Assembly (NCBI GenBank): GCA_946480675.1
Contig: CAMLKS010000008.1
Coordinates: 1-18,847, forward strand
DNA from: an uncultured Bacteroidota bacterium
GTDB taxonomy: Bacteria > Bacteroidota > Bacteroidia > Chitinophagales > Chitinophagaceae
Direction: 5' to 3'
Length of the DNA: 18,847 nucleotides
Shown here: in pieces, positions 14,311 to 18,847 of the stretch
Numbering within the stretch: position 1 is the first letter of the stretch
Layout of the letters: the number at the start of each line of letters is the position of its first letter
Notes under the pieces: generated by a model
What the model was told of the DNA's origin: nothing
What the model saw: the letters and a program-made list of their open reading frames with translations, nothing else
Database searches by the model: none
Position numbers and translations under genes: made by a program

Positions 14311-16776
14311 TTATCGTACCAGTATTACTTCGCCTTTCTGGTCTACACTCTTACCATCGCACTGGAAGTTGATGTAGTAGAAGTAAGTACCGGCATCTTG
14401 TGGTTTGCCGTTCAGGGTACCATCCCAGCCACCGCGTGTGTTAGCAGTTTCATATACCACCTGGCCATAACGGTTCACTACTTTGAAGGTGCGCACATTT
14501 ACAAAGCGCTCGTTGCCGGTAGCCTGAGGGAATGGGCGGAACAGGTCGTTCCTGCCATCATTGTTAGGCGTAAATGCCGTTGGGAAACCAATTTCGCAGC
14601 AAGACTTCGTATTGATCAGCACACTGTCTGAATTGAAACAGCCAAACTCATCTGTTACGCTCAGTTTCACATAGCTCTTATAATCTATGCGTGCATAGGT
14701 AACAGGCAGGGAACTGTAAGTATCAAAGAACCTTGATGGTGTCCATGAGTATTTGGCAGCCGGCAGTATGGTGTTAGCCGTCATCAGTATGCTGTCGCCT
14801 ATGCAGAACAGGCGGTCGGCAGCATAGCCATCTACTTTAAAGGTAGCATCCGGTTTTGCATGTATATAAGTGCTGTCGGTTATCGTTGCAGCGCACAGTT
14901 CATCTACCAGGCGCAGAGTGATGTATTTTTTACCGGCATCATTCCATATCACACCGTAAGGGCCCTGATCGGTAGAGTAGTGCGTGGTATAACCACCATC
15001 CCAAGCCCAGAAGAATGAATCTACAGTAGAAGTATAGCTGCGCAGCGATACCAGTTCTGTCTGTCCCTGGCATATGTTAGGCCTTACTTCTATATCTGCC
15101 GTAGGTACCGGGTCTACGCGTATATTTTTAGTATAGGTTTCGCTCCAGCAATTGCTGTGGCCTACAGTTAGTTTTATTGTTTTAACACCCGCAGAGTCGA
15201 TACCTAAGTACAATGGTGTTTCAAATGAAGAACCATCCAGTATCCTTACACCGTCAAATGGAGGGAAATCCCATGCATAGGTAGATTGAGGGAAGGCACT
15301 GCCATAGTAACCCAGGGTCAGCGTATCGCCCTGGCATATCGCATCGCGCGATGCCAGTATCAAACCATTCGGGCGGAAAGTAACGATAACTTCCATGCGG
15401 GCACGCTCACTTTCGCAACCATCCACGGTTTGCGATACATAGTAGTAAAAGGTATCTTTTGCGCTCGTGTTAGGTGCAGGTGCCAGGGTGGTTGGTATGC
15501 CACCTGTTGGCTCATAATACCATTTCAGTTCCTGTCCGTTCGCATTTACAGGGAAAGATGCTGCATTTTCGCAATAGAAGGTAGGGGTAGTAACCACAGG
15601 CACATTTGGCTTAGGTGCTGCGCTGTATACCACCATGGTACGCGGACTTTCACAACCGCTTATAGTTTGCGATACCCAGAAAGTATCTTTATGTGCAGTA
15701 GTCGTATTGAAGTTGACAGCAGCAGGCGTGATGGGCGAACCACCTGTTTCCGTATAGTACCACTTAGGGTCTGGCCCCAGTATGGTTACCGGTTGGAAAG
15801 GTTCATTCAGGCAATAATTGGTTTTACCATCGTATTTAGGTGCCGGCGGCGACAGGAATATCACATCAGCACAACCTTTTTCTGTTATAAAAGTAGTATT
15901 GCTGCCTGTAACGGTAGCGCAGTACTGGCCTGCCAGCGAGGCATCAAAGCTTGGAATGATCAGGGTATCATCTGTTTGGCCGAGTATTACGTTTCCGTTT
16001 TTATCATACCAGGTATATACAGGGTTTTCAAAATAAGAGCTCGATTTAGCGCTGATGATCACAGTAGAACCTTTACAGGCAGGGGTTGGGTTCACCGTAA
16101 GTACAGGTGGGTTGAGGGGGTAAAATTTGATAGCGCCGTCGAATGCAAAGGTGTCGGTTGTGTTTGGACTAAAAGTAGCCAAATTGGGAGCTAAACCTGT
16201 ATATTGGGAAGTATCAACTGTTTTAAGCCTAACACCACCGGCGGTAAATCCTACTGGTGTAGGAGCTATATTGTTAACACGTCCGCGTACAGCCATCGAA
16301 TCATTAGAAACCACAGCAAACCTCATAGAGGCTTTGGCGGGCACTACGACACTTAGATTTTTAAATATAGGCTCAACTCCAACTGATGCACCGCCACTAT
16401 AAACGGTAGAAGTAATAGAGTTCCAGCCTGTTGCTGTTGAAATATTAGGCACACCACTCAACCAGGTAGATGTGTTCCATAATTCATAGGTCGCTCCATT
16501 AGAAGACACGTTAATAGTTGTTGGTCCAATCGTTACTGGTGCATTGGAAATATGCACACTACTAACATCTGTTATCAGAACAGGATAATTATTGGTGTTT
16601 TCTACACTAAAGGTTACATACCACCGATTGGGGACTGGCGCCAGCAAAAGTGTATATTGTGGTGCGGTTACTGGGAAGGTATACGGCGTAGTAATTGTCA
16701 CCTGCGCCTGCCCCTGCATCGCTGCCAGCAATGTAGTACATACCAATAAGCCTTTCCTGAATAGCTTTTTTATCAT
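14311..16776 (-). CDS. Large modular secreted protein with type B (CHU_C) T9SS sorting domain
   Basis: The 821-residue product has a signal peptide (MIKKLFRKGLLVCTTLLAAMQGQA, cleavage before QVTITT), a beta-rich N-terminal part (25-222) I do not recognise, six Ig/PKD-like modules (about 225-724) and a C-terminal sorting domain (about 729-821). The last shows FPTAFTPNNDGRNDLFRPFP, VVNRYGQVVYE, GGWDGTLNGKPQDAGTYFYY and a final KGEVILVR, the signature of gliding-motility-associated CHU_C domains exported by type IX secretion. Each module opens with a Cys (234, 322, 402, 481, 569, 658) and has a second Cys 52-62 residues on, suggesting one disulfide per module. Modules two and three are close copies (WYYTETGG and WYYEPTGG). 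It is probably surface-displayed or released, with an adhesive or structural role. No enzyme domain is visible. Confidence 0.88.
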   Translation of the reverse strand: MIKKLFRKGLLVCTTLLAAMQGQAQVTITTPYTFPVTAPQYTLLLAPVPNRWYVTFSVENTNNYPVLITDVSSVHISNAPVTIGPTTINVSSNGATYELWNTSTWLSGVPNISTATGWNSITSTVYSGGASVGVEPIFKNLSVVVPAKASMRFAVVSNDSMAVRGRVNNIAPTPVGFTAGGVRLKTVDTSQYTGLAPNLATFSPNTTDTFAFDGAIKFYPLNPPVLTVNPTPACKGSTVIISAKSSSYFENPVYTWYDKNGNVILGQTDDTLIIPSFDASLAGQYCATVTGSNTTFITEKGCADVIFLSPPAPKYDGKTNYCLNEPFQPVTILGPDPKWYYTETGGSPITPAAVNFNTTTAHKDTFWVSQTISGCESPRTMVVYSAAPKPNVPVVTTPTFYCENAASFPVNANGQELKWYYEPTGGIPTTLAPAPNTSAKDTFYYYVSQTVDGCESERARMEVIVTFRPNGLILASRDAICQGDTLTLGYYGSAFPQSTYAWDFPPFDGVRILDGSSFETPLYLGIDSAGVKTIKLTVGHSNCWSETYTKNIRVDPVPTADIEVRPNICQGQTELVSLRSYTSTVDSFFWAWDGGYTTHYSTDQGPYGVIWNDAGKKYITLRLVDELCAATITDSTYIHAKPDATFKVDGYAADRLFCIGDSILMTANTILPAAKYSWTPSRFFDTYSSLPVTYARIDYKSYVKLSVTDEFGCFNSDSVLINTKSCCEIGFPTAFTPNNDGRNDLFRPFPQATGNERFVNVRTFKVVNRYGQVVYETANTRGGWDGTLNGKPQDAGTYFYYINFQCDGKSVDQKGEVILVR

Positions 16777-17016
16777 GGGTTAACTTGTTTCTTATTATTT
16801 GAAAACTTGCTATGATCCTGTATTATATTATTATGACAGCAAAAAGCCTTCCAAACGTTGGTGGTGCTTAAATGGCGATGTGCTGCTAATAATGGTGTTA
16901 AAATACTAATAATTATGGTTTTTGCAAACCTTGTGTTAAAATAAAACACCAATTTGCCCTGCTATTTTAATGAGATATTAATACCATTCGCACATATATA
17001 TGACAGTTTGCAAGTG
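16777..17016. other. AT-rich spacer upstream of the CHU_C gene
   Basis: No gene is supported here. The spacer must hold the promoter of the CHU_C gene and the end of the LuxC transcript, yet I see no convincing terminator. A possible promoter on the minus strand is AAGGTTTG (16932-16925, one mismatch) with a TTG 17 bases upstream, implying a long leader of about 150 bases. GTGTTAAAATA occurs twice (16895-16905 and 16933-16943) as a direct repeat, and GGTGTT (16894-16899) is inverted as AACACC (16945-16950). Confidence 0.35.
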
Positions 17017-18009
17017 TCATAGCCCTGCCAGGAAGGCCATCGTATCCACACCATCGGCATAGTCGTTCAGCGATGGCGACTGTGCAGCGCCAAATGCAGT
17101 TTGCCCGTGCCCCACTATACATTGTATATCCTCGCTGCTGCCTAATTCCTGCAGCAGGGCATTTTTATCGTCATAGCGCCTGTAGTGCAGCACGCTTACG
17201 GCGCTGAAAGGCAGGGCATTTTCCACCATCAGCAGGCTGTCGTTGCTCAGGTAGGGCACCTTGTTCAGCAGGTATATGGCCAGGTAATAGTCGTAGTTGT
17301 TCTTATACTTATGGTGGTGTATCATGTCTGCATACTTATTGCAGGCATCCATCAGTTTGGGCATATCATAGTCCTGCGGCACACATACCTGTGTCACGTT
17401 CCGACACCCTAGTCCAAAGTAGGTAAAGATGTCATCGGCCAGCCTGTCCAGCTCCTCTGCCGTTTCGCTGCCATTCAGTATGGCTACCGATGTACGGTTT
17501 CGGCGGATGATGTGGGGGTATTTGCCAAAATATTGCTCAAAATAGCGGGCTGTGTTATTGCTGCCAGTGGCTATATAGGCATCGCAGCCCTTCAGGTTGT
17601 CGGCTACCGTCACCTGGTCGGCCACAGCAGGTTCCCATTCCGTTAGTTTTTCTATTAAGTGCTTCAGCAGCACCTCGTCTTTGCCCGATAGTTTCAGCAG
17701 CAGGCGGTGCCCGCTCATAAACCCGCACAGAAAATCGTGAAACCCTACCAATGGTATATTGCCCGCCATCACTATGCCCACCTTTTTAGGTGCGGTAGCC
17801 ACAGGGTAGGAGGCTATCCATGCATGTAAGGCATCTGCCTGCAGAAACCGGGAAACGATATTACCGACTGCCTGTGTTATACTGCCGGGGGTAAACCAGC
17901 CATTGGCCTGCACGGCTCGCTGTTGCGCCGTTTCCCAGGCCTCGTCCTGCCCCTGCATATAGTGGCCCAGCCGTTCCAGTAATGCTATTCTTCCTGCTGT
18001 CGTCAACAT
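17017..18009 (-). CDS. LuxC-type acyl-CoA reductase
   Basis: This 330-residue protein resembles the LuxC acyl-CoA reductase family, which in luminous bacteria reduces activated fatty acids to aldehydes with NADPH. The fold is aldehyde-dehydrogenase-like. Landmarks are [19 protein letters not shown] (76-94), [18 protein letters not shown] (144-161), [12 protein letters not shown] (169-180) and [11 protein letters not shown] (198-208), where C202 is the likely catalytic thiol; that assignment is inference. It is shorter than luminous-bacteria LuxC (around 480 residues) and no luciferase or LuxD/E gene is nearby. The frame is open to 18141, but the ATG at 18009 ([15 protein letters not shown]) is chosen because the upstream part overlaps the ferredoxin gene. 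It is divergent from that ferredoxin with 67 bases between, a pairing I recall from other Bacteroidota. Confidence 0.85.
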   Translation of the reverse strand: MLTTAGRIALLERLGHYMQGQDEAWETAQQRAVQANGWFTPGSITQAVGNIVSRFLQADALHAWIASYPVATAPKKVGIVMAGNIPLVGFHDFLCGFMSGHRLLLKLSGKDEVLLKHLIEKLTEWEPAVADQVTVADNLKGCDAYIATGSNNTARYFEQYFGKYPHIIRRNRTSVAILNGSETAEELDRLADDIFTYFGLGCRNVTQVCVPQDYDMPKLMDACNKYADMIHHHKYKNNYDYYLAIYLLNKVPYLSNDSLLMVENALPFSAVSVLHYRRYDDKNALLQELGSSEDIQCIVGHGQTAFGAAQSPSLNDYADGVDTMAFLAGL

Positions 18010-18076
18010 GCCATTTATATTTTGGGTGCGAAATTGTAACTTTACCGCCACAATAACCAAAAGAAGATTCAGAATT

Positions 18077-18424
18077 ATGGCTATAAAGATAACGGATGAG
18101 TGTATAAACTGCGGTGCATGCGAACCCGAATGCCCCAACAACGCGATATATGAAGGTGGCGTGGAATGGGCTATGGCCGATGGTACCGGCGTAAAGGGCG
18201 ATTATGTAATGATGGATGGCTCAGTAACGGGTGCTAACGAAAAGCACGAACCGATAGCGGTAGATACCTACTACATTACCCCCAATAAATGCACCGAATG
18301 CCAGGGCTTTCACGATGAGCCGCAATGCGCTGCCGTATGCCCGGTAGACTGCTGCGTACCCGATGAAATGTATCGCGAAACGGTAGAAGAGCTACTGGCC
18401 AAGAAAGAAAAAATGCACCTGTAA
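18077..18424 (+). CDS. 2[4Fe-4S] ferredoxin (Alvin-like)
   Basis: This small cytoplasmic electron carrier of 115 residues has two [4Fe-4S] sites. The first motif is [12 protein letters not shown] with C9, C12, C15 and C19. The second is split as C72-x2-C75-x8-C84-x3-C88 followed by Pro, the longer spacing seen in Allochromatium-type ferredoxins, and two further Cys (92-93) follow. Between the two halves lies an insertion of about 50 residues (20-71), longer than in clostridial ferredoxins. The frame extends to 18008, but the ATG at 18077 gives the family start MAIKITDEC. It is divergent from the LuxC-type reductase, and electron delivery to that or another reductase is plausible but unproven. 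A strong terminator lies about 100 bases downstream. Confidence 0.93.
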   Translation: MAIKITDECINCGACEPECPNNAIYEGGVEWAMADGTGVKGDYVMMDGSVTGANEKHEPIAVDTYYITPNKCTECQGFHDEPQCAAVCPVDCCVPDEMYRETVEELLAKKEKMHL

Positions 18425-18440
18425 AGCAGTTCGTAAAGGC

Positions 18441-18495
18441 TGTCATTCAGAAGCACTGACCGATGCATATCGGGGATGACTGAAGCATCTGCCGG
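18441..18495. repeat. Possible intergenic repeat-like element
   Basis: The stretch has nested symmetry: TTCAG (18446-18450) with CTGAA (18480-18484) outside CCGAT (18460-18464) and ATCGG (18469-18473) around a GCAT loop. The parts GAAGCACTGACC and GAAGCATCTGCC also form an imperfect direct repeat. Its GTCATTC...GATGAC style resembles short dispersed intergenic repeats of Bacteroidota. No second copy exists in the window. Confidence 0.35.
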
Positions 18496-18520
18496 GATAA
18501 AGCACTTAGTTGATAACACA

Positions 18521-18559
18521 TTAAAAAAGCCTTTTCAACATCTGAAAAGGCTTTTTTAA
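18521..18559. terminator. Bidirectional terminator between the ferredoxin and DUF6438-like genes
   Basis: A perfect 17-bp stem (18521-18537 with 18543-18559) encloses a 5-base loop ACATC. The arms begin with TTAAAAAAGCC and end with GGCTTTTTTAA, so a T-run follows the hairpin on either strand, fitting the two convergent genes. Confidence 0.9.
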
Positions 18560-18565
18560 TGCAAC

Positions 18566-18847
18566 TTATTTAGTGGGCAAATCTCCCACCTTCCGCCAGC
18601 CTATACCCGGCTTGGCCACAGCATCTATTTTGCGTGCCATTATTTCCAGGTATTTAGGGCCAAAATGGGCATTGTGTATCTTTTTTTCCTTGCCATCTAT
18701 AGTAAATCCGTAGATGATGCCCGGTATATCGGCTATCATATTATCATATACATCCTTGCAGGTATCTACGCGGTAGTTGGTAAATTCCTTCATCAGTTTC
18801 TGGGCGTCTTTAGGCTCTATTTCACGCTCATACACACCGGTATATTC
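18566..18847 (-). CDS. DUF6438-like protein, 5' end outside the window
   Basis: The minus-strand frame stops with TAA at 18566-18568 and stays open to the right edge, so only the last 93 residues are seen. A GTG at 18835 could be read as a start, but the residues before it (EYTG) continue the protein naturally, so the gene is treated as truncated. The visible part has VYEREIEPKDAQKLMKEF, DIPGIIYGFTIDGKEKKI and KIDAVAKPGIGWRKVG, which fits the C-terminal half of DUF6438, a family of small Bacteroidota proteins of unknown function, often exported. The family call is from pattern memory. The signal peptide, if any, would lie outside. Confidence 0.6.
   Translation of the reverse strand, partial: EYTGVYEREIEPKDAQKLMKEFTNYRVDTCKDVYDNMIADIPGIIYGFTIDGKEKKIHNAHFGPKYLEIMARKIDAVAKPGIGWRKVGDLPTK

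Noticed and set aside
14178..14372. A small plus-strand open frame of 64 codons after the glycosyltransferase
   Set aside because: It runs through the minus-strand terminator hairpin and into the CHU_C gene, so coding use is unlikely.
15286..16194. A 302-codon open frame on the plus strand inside the CHU_C gene
   Set aside because: It is antisense to a well-supported coding gene, its product is rich in Arg, Cys and Tyr with no recognisable domain, and no promoter was seen.
18010..18141. N-terminal extension of the LuxC-type protein with a hydrophobic stretch resembling a membrane anchor
   Set aside because: It would overlap the ferredoxin gene and the divergent promoter region; the ATG at 18009 fits the family start better.
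1..18847. CRISPR array, tRNA, rRNA, insertion sequence or prophage
   Set aside because: No regularly spaced repeats, cloverleaf-type sequences, transposase frames or terminal inverted repeats were seen by eye; a dedicated search was not possible.

Overview
The window is an ordinary-looking chromosomal stretch from a member of the Bacteroidota, most likely a chitinophagaceal or sphingobacterial relative. The evidence is: a short primary sigma factor of the Bacteroidota type; a PorP/SprF protein and a secreted protein with a type B (CHU_C) type IX secretion C-terminal domain; Bacteroidota-style promoters (TAnnTTTG, sometimes with an upstream TTG); no clear Shine-Dalgarno sites; and signal peptides that all place Gln after the cleavage site. 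No rRNA, tRNA, insertion sequence, prophage or CRISPR array was seen. Both ends cut through genes.

Layout. At 1-1.4 kb lie the 3' tail of an unidentified gene, a divergent RsmI-like SAM methyltransferase (-) and a 3-methyladenine DNA glycosylase (+). At 1.5-3.2 kb, on the minus strand, are porP/sprF and uracil phosphoribosyltransferase (upp). At 3.4-8.0 kb is a plus-strand envelope-biogenesis run: undecaprenyl diphosphate synthase (uppS), overlapping bamA, then two Skp/OmpH-like periplasmic chaperones, closed by a strong terminator. At 8.1-9.6 kb, minus strand, are a DUF1684 lipoprotein-sized exported protein and the primary sigma factor rpoD, separated by a terminator hairpin. At 9.8-14.1 kb, plus strand, are a START-like protein with its own terminator, then a probable operon of an LptF/LptG permease, a PAP2 phosphatase and an ArnT/PMT-like glycosyltransferase. 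At 14.3-16.8 kb (-) is an 821-residue modular secreted protein with a type B sorting domain. At 17-18.4 kb a LuxC-type acyl-CoA reductase (-) and a two-cluster ferredoxin (+) are divergent. At 18.5 kb is the 3' part of a DUF6438-like gene.

How they fit together. Much of the window serves the cell envelope. UppS makes the lipid carrier for wall and O-antigen synthesis. BamA and two Skp-like chaperones build outer-membrane barrels. The LptF/G permease, PAP2 phosphatase and membrane glycosyltransferase form what looks like a lipid or LPS export and modification unit. PorP/SprF and the CHU_C protein belong to the type IX secretion world, although they are about 12 kb apart. No obviously novel defence or mobile system is present. 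The more unusual leads are the lptG-PAP2-GT83 operon with two TTG starts, the LuxC-ferredoxin pair without luciferase genes, a palindrome upstream of rpoD, an apparently leaderless mpg transcript, and an unexplained insulated element at 14158-14260.
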